In this document: piece by piece, positions 35,087 through 47,165 of the stretch
Numbering within the stretch: the first letter of the stretch is position 1
Layout: each line of letters opens with the position of its first letter
NCBI RefSeq assembly: GCF_029029505.1
Contig: NZ_JAKJSD010000001.1
Location: 372,001 to 436,000 of the forward strand
Reading direction: 5' to 3'
DNA from: Ancylomarina sp. DW003
Lineage (GTDB): Bacteria > Bacteroidota > Bacteroidia > Bacteroidales > Marinifilaceae
DNA length: 64,000 nt
The notes under the pieces: generated by a model
Database searches by the model: none
Told to the model about the DNA's origin: nothing
Seen by the model: only the letters and a program-made list of their open reading frames with translations
Position numbers and translations under genes: made by a program

Positions 35087-35827
35087 TCAAACTTGTTCAG
35101 GCACAACATCCTGATTTGACTTTTCATTAATAATTTCTTCAACATTAGCTTTAGGTTTACGCACTTGCTTTATAATATGACTAAGCTTGTAACCATCATA
35201 TTTTTGTTTCTCACCTTTCATCAATAATTTTCCCGTTTCGGAAAGATCCTTCAAAAAATGCCACAGTAGAATAAACTCTGTCTTATTGTAAGCAACCAAT
35301 TGTTTTTTTTCTCTAATTTTCTCCTCTTGAATCAAATTTAATTCATAAGTTTTTTGAGTGATTTCATTCAACTCCCTTCCTAGGTTTAGGGTGTAACCTC
35401 TCGCCTGAAGTGCATCAAAATTATTTGCAATATTCTGCTCTACAATTTTCATTTTAGTACAAACGCCTTCAATATTTCTCTTGCGAATTTCTTTCTTAGC
35501 TTGAGTAACTCCAAAGTCATTAACCTTAATAGTTAGAGACTCACTAGCTCTTTTAGCATAAGCAGCTATTAAATCGAGTTTTGGAATAATTTCATCAGCA
35601 CAACTGTACAAATCAGCAGTCATTTTTTTTATCTCAGCCCTAAGAGTTGGTGCCTGAGTCAGATCTCTCACCTTTTTAATCTGATGCTCCACAATAGTAA
35701 AAAATTCACCCTTGTATTCTGGTGAAAAATTCTCAAAAGCACTCTGATCACGTAAAAACATTTGCAAAAGGAGCTCTCCCACTACAGGTAACTCTTCTTG
35801 CCTAAACTTATAAAATGAAACACCCAT
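35087..35827 (-). CDS. Helical protein of unknown function (246 aa)
   Basis: I do not recognise a family. The protein is almost entirely helical and strongly charged, with long amphipathic stretches (HQIKKVRDLTQAPTLRAEIKKMTADLY; TQAKKEIRKRNIEGVCTKMKIVEQNIANNFDALQ) likely to form coiled coils or a helical bundle. It has no signal peptide or membrane segment. The last 30 residues are polar and probably disordered. It stands alone between a terminator and a 1-kb gene-free stretch. A structural or adaptor role is possible, but nothing is assigned. Confidence 0.65.
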   Translation of the reverse strand: MGVSFYKFRQEELPVVGELLLQMFLRDQSAFENFSPEYKGEFFTIVEHQIKKVRDLTQAPTLRAEIKKMTADLYSCADEIIPKLDLIAAYAKRASESLTIKVNDFGVTQAKKEIRKRNIEGVCTKMKIVEQNIANNFDALQARGYTLNLGRELNEITQKTYELNLIQEEKIREKKQLVAYNKTEFILLWHFLKDLSETGKLLMKGEKQKYDGYKLSHIIKQVRKPKANVEEIINEKSNQDVVPEQV

Positions 35828-36014
35828 TTAAAACAATTAATTTGGATTACACTACTTTAAACAAAACCAATAACATACGAGAAGTATATTCTCTCTATAA
35901 CCAACACATATAAAAGCCGCTTCTATATATTTCAAACAAGCTTATGTCTAATTAATTTCACAAAAAATTCATTTCCATGATGTTTTATCAGCCTAAAAAT
36001 AATTCAATTAACTG

Positions 36015-36250
36015 TCCGACAAATAACTATCAAACTCCGACAATAATTTATTTCTATCAGATATTAAATTTAAAAAGTCCGAACATCAATTTCAATCCTC
36101 CGACATTAAATTAATTAACTCCAACAATCAACTTCAACCCTCCGACAAGTAATTATCATCCTACAGAAATCAACAACTAATCTCATTTTATCAATATTCT
36201 TCTGACAATAAAAATTCATCAGCCTCCAAAGGCTATTAATTAAGTTCAGA
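36015..36250. repeat. Degenerate 21-bp-phased repeat block C (about 11 units)
   Basis: Units begin TCCGAC/TCCGAA/TCCAAC and continue AA-rich to TCAA-CC. Starts fall at about 36015, 36036, 36057, 36078, 36099, 36120, 36141, 36162, then one unit of 20 and one of 22. Eight consecutive units are each exactly 21 nt, although sequence identity between units is often only about half. All frames carry stops. There are no spacers, so it is not a CRISPR. Confidence 0.65.
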
Positions 36251-36744
36251 TAATTAGCTTTTGAAATATCTCTAGTCTATTTTCAAGTAAAACATCATTT
36301 ATTCAACAACCATTTATGTTGAATATTAATACAAGAAACAGCTTTTTTAATCTGATCTTTATAAGACACTAAATATCTTTTTACAGAAAATTCCGCACTC
36401 GCATTATTATCATAAGCAAGTGACGGAATTACTTTGCAAACATAGTAAATCTATTTTAATAAGTCTAATTTTATTTAAAGCTTACGTCAACCCAGATACG
36501 ATTGGCATTCTCATAAACAAGTAATTAAGCTATAATCAATTCATCAAAATAATAATCATAAAAAAGAATTTTATTTATAACAAACAATAGAAATAGGCAG
36601 CTTTAAAGCATCAACTTAAACTTTACAATATATTATATAACAGGAGAATCATCAAAGAAAATAGAGACTAAAAGGCAGAATATTGAATGAGAATAAAATA
36701 TTAGGCTAATAAAATGACATAATCGAATTTGTTTAGGCTGGTAG

Positions 36745-36795
36745 ATAAATAAAAATCCGAAAGCTCTATTTCGATAACGAAATAGAGCTTTCGGA
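36745..36795 (-). terminator. Very strong terminator of the methionine operon
   Basis: An 18-bp perfect stem (TCCGAAAGCTCTATTTCG and its complement) with loop ATAA at 36756-36795. On the minus strand it is followed by a T-rich run. It lies 27 nt after the metF stop. Confidence 0.9.
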
Positions 36796-36821
36796 CTCTG
36801 CTTATATATTTTAGGCTTCTG

Positions 36822-37781
36822 TTAGAAAATCTCCTTTGCTATGTTTCTAACACAATTACTAGCCATAAAAGAGTAAAAATGTAATGAAGGAACTCCATGT
36901 TTTATCAATTCTTTTGATTGATGAATTCCCCATTCTGTTCCAAGCTCTTTCACTTGTTCGTTCGTTTTACATTTGCGAACCTCAGCAGCTAATGCTTCGG
37001 GAATATCAACTTTAAAAACCTGAGGTAATAAATTCAACTGACTAAGTGCAGAGATTGGTTTTATTCCCGGAATTAAAGGCACTGTTATCCCAGCTTCACG
37101 AATTTTCTTCTCAAACTCGAAAAACTTTTGATTATCGAAAAACATTTGTGTGACTATATAGTCAGCCCCGGCATCAACTTTCTTCTTAAGGTGATAGATG
37201 TCAGAATCCAAATTTGGAGCTTCTTCATGCTTTTCAGGATATCCAGCTACGCCAAAAGAAAAAGGAGAATCAAAAGCTTCAGTTTGAGTTCCATCCAAAT
37301 ACTCTCCTTTATTAATTTGATTTACCTGACCAATAAGGTCGATGGCATAATTATGTCCCGATTCCTTAGCTGCAAATTCGTGACGTTTAGAAGAATCACC
37401 TTTCAACAAAAGAAGATCTTGAATATCAAGAAAATTCAAGTCAATCAAAGCATTCTCGGTTTCCTCAGGTGTAAATCCTTGGCAAATAACATGAGGTACA
37501 ACTGTTAACTTATATTTATTTTTAATTGCAGCAGCAACGGCAACCGTCCCTGGTCGTTTATTAGTCAGTTTCTTTTGAAAAGTTCCATTAGCAGATTCTG
37601 AGAAAATCACCTCATCGCAATGTGACGTAATATTTATATACTTAGGATCAAACTCTTTAAGCATATCAATAGTATTGAATACTTTGTAGATACTATTTCC
37701 TTTACGAGGAGGCAAAAGCTCAAAAGAAAAATGTGTGGTCTTATTTTCTATGGCCTGGTTGATATGATCAATTACTTTCAT
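36822..37781 (-). CDS. metF: 5,10-methylenetetrahydrofolate reductase
   Basis: Makes 5-methyl-THF for MetH. The 319-residue FAD-dependent TIM-barrel protein has FSFELLPPRKG with the catalytic Glu, YINITSHCDE, TVPHVICQGFTPEETENAL, the LLLKGD motif, FGVAGYPEKHEEAPN, and DYIVTQMFFDN. Length fits the bacterial single-domain type. It is the last gene of the methionine operon, after metH. Confidence 0.95.
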   Translation of the reverse strand: MKVIDHINQAIENKTTHFSFELLPPRKGNSIYKVFNTIDMLKEFDPKYINITSHCDEVIFSESANGTFQKKLTNKRPGTVAVAAAIKNKYKLTVVPHVICQGFTPEETENALIDLNFLDIQDLLLLKGDSSKRHEFAAKESGHNYAIDLIGQVNQINKGEYLDGTQTEAFDSPFSFGVAGYPEKHEEAPNLDSDIYHLKKKVDAGADYIVTQMFFDNQKFFEFEKKIREAGITVPLIPGIKPISALSQLNLLPQVFKVDIPEALAAEVRKCKTNEQVKELGTEWGIHQSKELIKHGVPSLHFYSFMASNCVRNIAKEIF

Positions 37782-37862
37782 TTCTTATTTCAAAATTTCA
37801 AGATGGTAGGTTTAAGTATAAACCCACCATTCCGAGTGGTTAATAGTTAGTTATTCAAAACT

Positions 37863-40800
37863 TTATAATGATTTCAAATATTTTTGAGCTTGATCTTCAC
37901 TCATATTTCTCCTTTGGGCATAATCTTTAATCTGATCGTCCTGAATTTTGCCCGTACTAAAATACAGGGCATCAGGATGTGAAAAATAAAGACCACTTAC
38001 AGTTGCCGTTGGATACATTGCAAAATTCTCTGTTAAAGTTGCTCCAATATTCTCCTCTACTTTTAAAAAATCCCAAAGCACCTGTTTTTCTGAATGTTCG
38101 GGTAATGATGGATAACCAAATGCCGGACGAATGCCCTGATATTTTTCTCGCAACTTCTCTTCAATAGTTAAGCTTTCATTGGGTGCATATCCCCAATCCT
38201 GCTTTCTAACTCTATCGTGAAGTAGTTCAGTATAAGCTTCAGCCAACCTATCTGCAAGTATCTTTAGCATGATACTTTTATAGTCGTCTAAATTTTCAGC
38301 ATATTTAGCTAAGCTTTCTTCTATTCCTAATCCTGCTGTTGCTACAAAAGCGCCAATGTAGTCGATTCTATCTGACTCAACCGGTGCAATAAAGTCTGAT
38401 AAGCACAGGTTGCTTAAACCTTTTTCAAACTTCTCTTGTTGTCGCAGATTTGTAAATCGTGTTAACTCAGAACTTCTCTCCTCATCAGAATAGATAATAA
38501 TATCATCTCCTTTCGAATTTGCAGGGAACAGACCAAAAACTGCTGCTGCTTCAATCAAATTTTTCTCTTCAATCTCATCCAACATCAGATTAGCATCATC
38601 AAAAAGTTTCTTAGCCTCATCTTTAAATTCTGCATCCTCCATAATTTCAGGATACATACACTTCAGCTCCCAAGCCACAAAAAAGAATGTCCAATCAATA
38701 TACTTTCGAATTTCACTCACTGGAAAATTACGCTCAACCTGAATTCCTAACTTATTAGCCTTATAGATAGGTGATGTTTTCCAATCAATTTTTTCCTTAT
38801 TGGCACGAGCCTCTTCAATTTTAAAATATTCAGCGGATTTTTCCTTGGCATAAGCCTCTCGAATAGCATCATATTCAGAATGAATATCTTTTAAATAGGC
38901 TTCACGCTTCTTTTTATTACACAGGTTTTTGAAAATACCAACCGATTTTGAAGCATCAGCAACATAAACAACACCTCCGGAATAATTGGGTTCAATTTTC
39001 ACAGCTGTATGCAGTTCTGATGTTGTTGCTCCTCCTACTACCAAAGGAATGTCTAAACCAAGTCGTTCCATTTCTGAAGCAACAAAAGCCATTTCTTCCA
39101 AAGAAGGTGTAATCAAACCACTCAAACCTATAGCATCAACTTTTTCTTCAATGGCAACTTCCAATATTTTAGCGCAAGGCACCATCACACCAAGGTCAAT
39201 TACTTCAAAATTGTTACAGCCCAATACAACGCCAACAATATTTTTACCAATATCGTGAACGTCACCTTTTACAGTAGCCATCAGAATTTTACCCGCATTA
39301 CTTGCTGCTAAACCTTTTTTCTCCTCCTCGATAAAAGGTTGAAGGTAAGCAACAGCTTTTTTCATAACCCGAGCAGATTTTACAACCTGAGGTAAAAACA
39401 TCTTTCCTGATCCAAAAAGATCTCCAACAACATTCATCCCATCCATTAAAGGACCTTCAATTACTTCAAGTGCTCTTGGATAATTCTGACGAGCTTGTTC
39501 AGCATCCTCATCAATATAGTCAGTAATCCCTTTCACCAATGAATAGGATAATCGCTCCTTGACAGGCTTTTCTCTCCAGGCATCCGTCTTAACTACAGCT
39601 TTCCCTTGCGATTTCAATCCTTCAGCAAAATCGATTAACTGTTCAGTTGCTTCCGAATGACGATTAAGGACAACGTCTTCAACTTTCTTAAGAAGTTCTG
39701 GTTCAATCTCATCGTAAATCTGCAACATGCCCGGATTCACAATTCCCATATCCAAACCTTCCTTTATGGCATAATAAAGGAAAACAGAATGCATCGCCTC
39801 TCGAACAATATTGTTACCACGGAAAGAAAATGACAGGTTACTAATACCACCACTAATTTTAGCATGCGGTAAGTTGGCCTTAATCCAAGTCATTGTCTTA
39901 ATAAAATCAACAGCATAATTATTGTGTTCTTCGATACCCGTTGCTATAGCCAATACATTAGGATCGAAAATAATATCCTCTGGTGGAAAATTTACCTTTT
40001 CAGTAAGTGTCTTATAAGCTCTTCCACAAATTTCGATTCGTCGCTCGTAAGTATCGGCCTGACCTTTTTCATCAAAAGCCATAATTACGGCAGCTGCTCC
40101 GTATCTTTTTATCTTTTGTGCCTTTTCAATAAAATCAGCCTCACCTTCTTTCATAGAGATAGAGTTGACCACACATTTACCTTGTACGCATTTCAATCCA
40201 GCTTCGAGCACCGACCATTTTGATGAGTCAATCATGATAGGCACTCGAGAAATTTCTGGTTCAGAAACCAATAATTTTAGGAAAGTGACCATCTCAGCTT
40301 CGGCATCCAACATGGCGTCATCCATATTCACATCAATCACCTGAGCTCCATTCTCAACCTGACTGCGTGCTATAGACAAGGCTTCTTCGTATTTCTTCTC
40401 TCCTATCAAGCGTGCGAACTTTCGAGAACCAGCCACATTGGTTCGTTCTCCCACATTCACAAAATTGGACAGAGAATTGATTCTTAAAACTTCTAACCCA
40501 CTCAATCGGGTTTCGGCTTCTACAACCGGAAGTTGACGTGGCTTTTCTCCTTTAACTGCCTGAGCTAATGCTTTAATATGTTCTGGTCGAGTGCCACAAC
40601 ACCCACCTACAATATTTATCTTCTCGCCCTTCAACAAAACTGAAAGGTCAGAGGTCATCGTTTCAGCAGTTTCGTCGTATTCCCCCAGTTCATTGGGTAG
40701 TCCGGCATTCGGATAAACACTTACATAAACGGGAATTAATTTATCTAATTGCTCAATATATGGTACCAAATCCTTAGCTCCAAAAGCACAATTCAAACCT

Positions 40801-41516
40801 AAACTCAACAGACGATCTGTCTTCATCGATGTCACAAAAGCCTCCAAGGTTTGTCCGGAAAGTGTTCTTCCACTGTTATCGGTAATGGTACCCGAAAGCA
40901 TGATTGGAATATCAAGATCTCTTTCAGTCAATATTTCATCCGCAGCAAAAACAGCAGCTTTAGCATTCAGGGTATCGAAAATAGTTTCAATCAACAAAGC
41001 ATCTACACCACCATCAATCAAACCTTTTATTTGAACCGAATATATCTCAACCAAATCATCGAATGATACCTCACGATAACCTGGGTCTTCAACTTTGGGC
41101 GACATAGACGCCGTTTTATTGGTTGGACCAATTGCTCCAGCCACCCAACGTGGTGTTAAAGGATCTTCCTTTAGAATTTCATCAATAACTTCGCGCGCAT
41201 TCTTGGCGGCTTCAAAATTCAACTCATAAGCTAAGTCTTCCAAACCATAATCGATTAACGAAATCGCATTGGAATTAAAGGTATTTGTTTCAAGAATATG
41301 AGCACCTGCTCTTAAAAAATCTCTATGAATAGATTTTATTATATCAGGTTTGGTCAAAGTTAATAAGTCATTATGCCCTTTCTGGTCAAAAGAAGAATTC
41401 GCAAATCGCTCACCTCCAAAATCTGACTCTGACAATTCAAAAGCTTGGATCATGGTACCCATGGCCCCATCCAACACCAAAATTTGTTTCTTTAATATCT
41501 CTTTTATCGATGTCAT
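37863..41516 (-). CDS. metH: Cobalamin-dependent methionine synthase
   Basis: Transfers the methyl group of 5-methyl-THF to homocysteine via B12. From the ATG at 41516 it has 1217 residues in the full four-module layout. The Hcy-binding barrel starts [10 protein letters not shown] and its zinc cysteines are in LNCAFGA and [10 protein letters not shown]. The pterin domain has [14 protein letters not shown]. The cobalamin domain has [31 protein letters not shown] (DxHxxG base-off ligand, near residue 750). The C-terminal SAM-activation domain has [13 protein letters not shown]. An upstream in-frame ATG (41555) overlaps the aspartokinase gene and is less likely. One nt separates the two genes. 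Confidence 0.96.
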   Translation of the reverse strand: MTSIKEILKKQILVLDGAMGTMIQAFELSESDFGGERFANSSFDQKGHNDLLTLTKPDIIKSIHRDFLRAGAHILETNTFNSNAISLIDYGLEDLAYELNFEAAKNAREVIDEILKEDPLTPRWVAGAIGPTNKTASMSPKVEDPGYREVSFDDLVEIYSVQIKGLIDGGVDALLIETIFDTLNAKAAVFAADEILTERDLDIPIMLSGTITDNSGRTLSGQTLEAFVTSMKTDRLLSLGLNCAFGAKDLVPYIEQLDKLIPVYVSVYPNAGLPNELGEYDETAETMTSDLSVLLKGEKINIVGGCCGTRPEHIKALAQAVKGEKPRQLPVVEAETRLSGLEVLRINSLSNFVNVGERTNVAGSRKFARLIGEKKYEEALSIARSQVENGAQVIDVNMDDAMLDAEAEMVTFLKLLVSEPEISRVPIMIDSSKWSVLEAGLKCVQGKCVVNSISMKEGEADFIEKAQKIKRYGAAAVIMAFDEKGQADTYERRIEICGRAYKTLTEKVNFPPEDIIFDPNVLAIATGIEEHNNYAVDFIKTMTWIKANLPHAKISGGISNLSFSFRGNNIVREAMHSVFLYYAIKEGLDMGIVNPGMLQIYDEIEPELLKKVEDVVLNRHSEATEQLIDFAEGLKSQGKAVVKTDAWREKPVKERLSYSLVKGITDYIDEDAEQARQNYPRALEVIEGPLMDGMNVVGDLFGSGKMFLPQVVKSARVMKKAVAYLQPFIEEEKKGLAASNAGKILMATVKGDVHDIGKNIVGVVLGCNNFEVIDLGVMVPCAKILEVAIEEKVDAIGLSGLITPSLEEMAFVASEMERLGLDIPLVVGGATTSELHTAVKIEPNYSGGVVYVADASKSVGIFKNLCNKKKREAYLKDIHSEYDAIREAYAKEKSAEYFKIEEARANKEKIDWKTSPIYKANKLGIQVERNFPVSEIRKYIDWTFFFVAWELKCMYPEIMEDAEFKDEAKKLFDDANLMLDEIEEKNLIEAAAVFGLFPANSKGDDIIIYSDEERSSELTRFTNLRQQEKFEKGLSNLCLSDFIAPVESDRIDYIGAFVATAGLGIEESLAKYAENLDDYKSIMLKILADRLAEAYTELLHDRVRKQDWGYAPNESLTIEEKLREKYQGIRPAFGYPSLPEHSEKQVLWDFLKVEENIGATLTENFAMYPTATVSGLYFSHPDALYFSTGKIQDDQIKDYAQRRNMSEDQAQKYLKSL

Positions 41517-41517
41517 C

Positions 41518-42825
41518 TTATTGTCTTTTTTCTTGTTCGCAGCAACATTCTTCAATTGGAACTTCCTGACTGCCCTGACTTAAAAATATTGCGGTATTCT
41601 TATTTTTTTGCTCTATCAAAATTTGATGCCCTTCGGTAATTTCGGTAATCGTTTCTGGTGTATAATGACGTAGGGTAATTAATTCCAAACCATCTTCACG
41701 TTCTACATCGTATTTTTCCTTCAAATCATTTATAAGTCCATCGATAAATCGGAACGAGTGATTGACACAAAAGACAAAACTAACCGCTGTGTTCTGTGTA
41801 AAGTTCAGTTTTACACCATACTTATTGATTAGAGAAAATACGAAAAATAAATCGTTCTCACCAATGAAAGAAAAGTTATGAGGTTTGATACTGATTAAAA
41901 CCTGCTTTTTCTTTACTATAAAGTTAGGTAATAATGGCTGTGGCAAGTCTCCCTTTGTGATCAACGTCCCCTCTTCCTTAGGCTTAATAAAAGATTTTAC
42001 CCATAAAGGAATTCCTTTTGCCTGAAGTGGTTTAATCGTTTTTGGATGAATCACACTCGCACCATAATACGATAGCTCAATGGCTTCCTGATATGGAATA
42101 AGATCTAGCTTTGTCGTATTCGAAAAATAATCCGGATCAGCATTCAAAACGCCCAACACATCTTTCCAAATAATCATCTTTTCGGCATCCAGAATATAGG
42201 CTAAAATTGCAGCCGTATAATCAGAACCTTCACGTCCCAAAGAACATGTGCTCCCCTTAAAATCAGAAGCAATAAACCCTTGCGTAATATACAAAGCTCT
42301 ACTCTTTGCTTTGAATACGCTTTTCACTTTCTTTTCCGAACTATCCCAAAGAATATTAGCATCACGATATTTATCATCAGCGTCTAAGCATGTTCTGATA
42401 TCAACCCATTCATTCTGCTGACCAATTTTGTTTAAATAAGCCGAGACTATTGTTGTTGATAAAAGTTCTCCAAAAGCAATTAGCTGGTCGTACTCAAAAT
42501 TAAATGACTCAGTAAAAGGTTTCGATAGTCGAGTTTCCATTTCTGAGAACAAAGACTGAAGCTTCACAAGCAAATCCGCCGGAAACTCATCAAACAAATC
42601 AAGTGTCAAAGTCAAATGCTTTTGCTTTAATTCTTCCAATAATTCCTTTACATTTTCTTTCCCTGAATAATGCGCATCAATAATTCCTTCCAACAAATTG
42701 GTCGTATTACCAACTGCAGAAACCACAACAGTTAAAGGTTCATTAACCTCCCCTATAATCTTACTGATATTTTTTATGGCTTTAGCATCTTTAACCGAAA
42801 CCCCGCCAAACTTATATATGATCAT
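41518..42825 (-). CDS. Aspartate kinase (monofunctional)
   Basis: First step of the aspartate pathway. The 435-residue protein has the N-terminal [11 protein letters not shown] (usual KFGGTS with V for T) and the [16 protein letters not shown] loop. It also has [32 protein letters not shown] and the [37 protein letters not shown] motif. The ACT-like regulatory region (about 300-425) follows, so feedback control is likely. In many Bacteroidota this enzyme is fused to homoserine dehydrogenase; here the dehydrogenase is the separate gene upstream. The C-terminus ends in an unusual Cys triplet ([13 protein letters not shown]). One nt before metH. Confidence 0.9.
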   Translation of the reverse strand: MIIYKFGGVSVKDAKAIKNISKIIGEVNEPLTVVVSAVGNTTNLLEGIIDAHYSGKENVKELLEELKQKHLTLTLDLFDEFPADLLVKLQSLFSEMETRLSKPFTESFNFEYDQLIAFGELLSTTIVSAYLNKIGQQNEWVDIRTCLDADDKYRDANILWDSSEKKVKSVFKAKSRALYITQGFIASDFKGSTCSLGREGSDYTAAILAYILDAEKMIIWKDVLGVLNADPDYFSNTTKLDLIPYQEAIELSYYGASVIHPKTIKPLQAKGIPLWVKSFIKPKEEGTLITKGDLPQPLLPNFIVKKKQVLISIKPHNFSFIGENDLFFVFSLINKYGVKLNFTQNTAVSFVFCVNHSFRFIDGLINDLKEKYDVEREDGLELITLRHYTPETITEITEGHQILIEQKNKNTAIFLSQGSQEVPIEECCCEQEKRQ

Positions 42826-42919
42826 TTCTTTTTAGAATTTAGGTATTGATCTCAAGTACAAAGCATTAAGGTATGAGAATTTGCTTCTCACCTCTCGTAA
42901 TTCGTAATTTGAAATTGAT

Positions 42920-44110
42920 TTATTCGTCGCCCAAGTAAGCCAGGAAAATATCCTTATCAACCAGCTGCTTCTTAAGCTTAATCAAATCTGAGAGATTGAT
43001 ATTACCAATCACGTAGTTGAAATCTTTTCCTGTTAAAGCTTCTGTTATTTCAGTGAAGTTGAATAGCTCTAAATCTTCTTTTTTGGTATATCTCAAATAG
43101 ATTTGAACCGGCATATCATTCGTGTATTCTAAACCACCATAATATTTCAATTTCTTGTACTCATACTTATAATTATAAGCCAAAGCCGTAATATCTGAAA
43201 GTACCGCCGATCCTGTTGGATGCGAACCAGCTCCTTTACCATACATAAACTGGTTATCGTAGAAATTCCCTTGGATCAACACACCATTATAATGATCTTC
43301 GACTGTATAAGCATGTTCCGAAGGTTTTACAAATTTAGGTGCTACCAATAAATTCACATGATTACCATTCACCTTAGTTACTTTACCTAATAAACGAATC
43401 TTATAGCCTTTTTGTGAAGCCAATTGAATATCATTAGCTGTCAATCTTGAGATACCAATATTAAAAACCTGATCAGGATGAACAAACAATCCAAAACCAT
43501 GTACTGTAAGCGTAATTAGTTTATAAAGCGTATCGAAACCTTCAACATCAGATGTTGGATCGCTCTCTGCAAATCCCAATTCTTGTGCTTGTTTTAAAGC
43601 TACCTGATAATCTGAATTTTCATTGAAAATTTTACTCAAGATATAATTTGATGAGCCATTTAAAATACCACTTACCGATTGCAATAAGTCATTATCGTAA
43701 TACTCCTCAAGATTACGGATGATTGGAATACTACCACAAGCCGATGCTTCATATAAGAATGATACCTTCTTCTCCCATTGTAATTGAATCAACTCCTCGA
43801 TATGATAGGCTAACATCTTTTTATTTGCAGAAACAACATGTTTTCCATTCTGAAGCGCTGTTTTTACAATTCGATACGCCTCATCAGCATCATCAATCAA
43901 TTCTGCAACAACATTAATCTTTGGATCATTCAAAATATCATCTGGGTTCAAAGTCAAAATCTCAGGAGCCAAATCGCGCTCCTTAGAAGGATCTTTTACA
44001 CAAACCTTTACAATTGAGGCATCAAGCCCCTTAGAGTTTTCTAAAACATGAGCCAAACCTGAACCCACAACCCCAAAACCAAATACGCCAATATTTAACT
44101 TCTTACTCAT
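42920..44110 (-). CDS. hom: Homoserine dehydrogenase
   Basis: Reduces aspartate semialdehyde to homoserine. The 396-residue protein has the NAD(P) motif GVFGFGVVGSGLA, then VVSANKKMLA, YEASACGSIPIIRNL, the ILNGSSNYILSKIF motif, ELGFAESDPTSDVEGFDTLYKL (catalytic Asp/Lys region) and KGAGSHPTGSAVLSDI. It is stand-alone without a kinase domain. The C-terminal extension (about residues 325-396) is longer than the minimal enzyme but has no clear ACT motif. It lies 9 nt after metX and 94 nt before the aspartokinase gene. Confidence 0.94.
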   Translation of the reverse strand: MSKKLNIGVFGFGVVGSGLAHVLENSKGLDASIVKVCVKDPSKERDLAPEILTLNPDDILNDPKINVVAELIDDADEAYRIVKTALQNGKHVVSANKKMLAYHIEELIQLQWEKKVSFLYEASACGSIPIIRNLEEYYDNDLLQSVSGILNGSSNYILSKIFNENSDYQVALKQAQELGFAESDPTSDVEGFDTLYKLITLTVHGFGLFVHPDQVFNIGISRLTANDIQLASQKGYKIRLLGKVTKVNGNHVNLLVAPKFVKPSEHAYTVEDHYNGVLIQGNFYDNQFMYGKGAGSHPTGSAVLSDITALAYNYKYEYKKLKYYGGLEYTNDMPVQIYLRYTKKEDLELFNFTEITEALTGKDFNYVIGNINLSDLIKLKKQLVDKDIFLAYLGDE

Positions 44111-44119
44111 TACAGTATC

Positions 44120-45133
44120 TTATTTATAAAATGATTGAATAACCTTTGTTAATTGTTTTTGCTCTAGTAAAAAACCATCGTGTCCGTATAAAGAATTAAT
44201 TTCAGCATACTCTGCTCCCGGTATATGTTGAGCTATAAATTTTTGTTCTGCGATTGGAAATAGTAAATCTGACTCTACTCCAATTACCAAAGTCTTTACT
44301 TTTATTTGATTCAGTGCATTTATCTTTGAAATACGTCCTCTGCCTATGTTATGACTATCCATTATTTTTGATAGTTCCCAATATGAATAGGCATTAAAAC
44401 GATTCGCTAATTTTACACCTTGATATTGCTGATAAGAACTTGCTTTAAAATCATCTAACTTGTCAACATCCGTTTCACTCTGTGTATCCTGATAAGTTTG
44501 GTAATTTCTGTAACTCAACAAAGCTATTGACCGAGCCGTTTTCATTCCATCTAAACCAGCCTCGTTTGTAGAAGTTTGCCAAGTTGAATCATTTGCAATC
44601 GCCATTCTTTGCGACTCATTAAAAGCTATTCCCCAAGGCGAATGCTGTGCATTACTTGCCAAGAAAACCAGATGATCTAAATATCCATTCAAATTGTAAG
44701 CCCACTCTAAAGCTTGCATCCCACCAAGAGAACTTCCAATCAGCGTGTGAATTTTTTCAATGCCTAGTTCTATTCGTAAAAGTTCATGAGCCGCAGTCAA
44801 ATCACGAACGCTTAAGTGTGGAAAATCATGATAGAATGGTTGCTCGGTTTTACTGTTAATACTTAATGGACCTGTACTTCCATAACATGAACCCAAAATA
44901 TTCGCACAAACTATAAAATGCTCTTTCGGGTTAAAGAAATCTTCTTCACCAAATAAACCAGCCCACCAATCGAAAACATCTGAATTAGCTGTTAGTGCAT
45001 GACAAACCCATATCACATTATTTTTCTCAGGATTATATTCTCCATAAGTGTGATAGGCAATGGTGATATCTTCAAGTCGTTGTCCGGACTCCAAGATTAA
45101 ACCAGCTTTATATTTGAAATATTTTGGATTCAC
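44120..45133 (-). CDS. metX: Homoserine O-acetyltransferase
   Basis: Activates homoserine with acetyl-CoA for sulfhydrylation by MetY. A 337-residue alpha/beta hydrolase: nucleophile elbow LIGSSLGGMQALEW, ANILGSCYGSTGPLS (oxyanion side), acid in IGVESDLLFP and His in YGHDGFLLE. Acetyl rather than succinyl use is inferred from the neighbouring MetY and the alpha/beta-hydrolase (MetX) rather than MetA fold. Shorter than many MetX by about 30 residues. Between metY and hom. Confidence 0.92.
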   Translation of the reverse strand: MNPKYFKYKAGLILESGQRLEDITIAYHTYGEYNPEKNNVIWVCHALTANSDVFDWWAGLFGEEDFFNPKEHFIVCANILGSCYGSTGPLSINSKTEQPFYHDFPHLSVRDLTAAHELLRIELGIEKIHTLIGSSLGGMQALEWAYNLNGYLDHLVFLASNAQHSPWGIAFNESQRMAIANDSTWQTSTNEAGLDGMKTARSIALLSYRNYQTYQDTQSETDVDKLDDFKASSYQQYQGVKLANRFNAYSYWELSKIMDSHNIGRGRISKINALNQIKVKTLVIGVESDLLFPIAEQKFIAQHIPGAEYAEINSLYGHDGFLLEQKQLTKVIQSFYK

Positions 45134-45235
45134 CTTATTCTGTATTTATTGTTTTAATCTTTATTCGAAAGAGGTAATCCTTTAGGCTGAGTTTAAAAAG
45201 AAATTCAACCTAAAGGGATTCTTATCACCAACTAA

Positions 45236-46859
<1,624 letters not shown>

Positions 46860-46979
46860 TTATAGCATACGCATAGCCATTTGCATTCGCATCATTGGAG
46901 TTGATGCATTATGTAGTTGCAAATGTAAATTTAACTCCTGTGGAGTTACCTGATTGATGTAATGATTTTCTGTCTTCAT
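46860..46979 (-). CDS. Met-rich leader peptide (39 aa) of the methionine operon
   Basis: An intact 40-codon frame on the minus strand, ATG at 46979 and TAA at 46860. It reads MKTENHYINQVTPQELN..., then ends TPMMRMQMAMRML. Six of the last 11 residues are Met, just before the stop. The ATG lies 7 nt after the 3' strand of the SAM aptamer P1 stem. A Met run ahead of methionine genes is the hallmark of a translation-coupled attenuator sensing charged Met-tRNA. The frame's length, its position and the Met cluster make chance unlikely. The peptide itself probably has no function beyond its translation. Confidence 0.82.
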   Translation of the reverse strand: MKTENHYINQVTPQELNLHLQLHNASTPMMRMQMAMRML

Positions 46980-46986
46980 AATTTCT

Positions 46987-47093
46987 AATTTATATTCACC
47001 AATTACTTGGTCAGGATTTGACACCTTTCGGTTTTGGTACCGCGGTTGTCAGAAGGTCATCGAGCCTGTTCTCTCACTTCTTCTGTATAAATT
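46987..47093 (-). promoter_or_regulatory. SAM-I (S-box) riboswitch of the methionine operon
   Basis: On the minus strand the P1 strands AATTTATA (47093-47086) and TATAAATT (46994-46987) pair perfectly. Between them are the conserved S-box blocks: GTGAGAGAACAGG, CTCGATGACC, TTCTGACAACCGCGG, CCGAAAGGTGTCAAATCCTG. These match the kink-turn, J-regions and the AAGGTG(C/T)nAAnTCC segment of SAM-I. No intrinsic terminator follows P1; the leader-peptide ATG does, so control may act on that frame. Confidence 0.92.
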
Positions 47094-47134
47094 ATCGCCT
47101 CTAAAAAAGAGGTTTCTTTTCTTATAACTGTGAG

Positions 47135-47165
47135 CAAATGTAGAGATGTTTTTTTAATATCCAAA
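47135..47165 (-). promoter_or_regulatory. Promoter of the methionine operon
   Basis: On the minus strand, TTTG (47165-47162), a 19-nt spacer and TACATTTG (47142-47135), a full Bacteroidota consensus. The predicted start is near 47128, about 35 nt before the SAM aptamer. A small CCTCT/AGAGG hairpin lies in between. Confidence 0.75.

Larger units (their letters stand above)
35828..36821. other. Long AT-rich gene-free stretch
   Basis: About 1 kb without a credible gene on either strand. It holds a degenerate 21-bp-phased array (36015 to about 36250) and the metF terminator at 36756-36795. The rest (about 36250-36740) shows no structure I can support. Confidence 0.6.

Noticed and set aside
36015-36250. 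CRISPR array
   Set aside because: Units are contiguous with no unique spacers, repeats are poorly conserved, and no cas gene is in the window.
36015-36250. Decayed gene with 7-residue repeats
   Set aside because: The 21-bp period would fit seven codons, but stops occur in every frame I tried and no flanking gene remnant is recognisable.
41517-41555. Upstream ATG for MetH
   Set aside because: It would overlap the end of the aspartokinase gene by 38 nt. The ATG at 41516 lies just after the aspartokinase stop and begins the usual MetH N-terminus.
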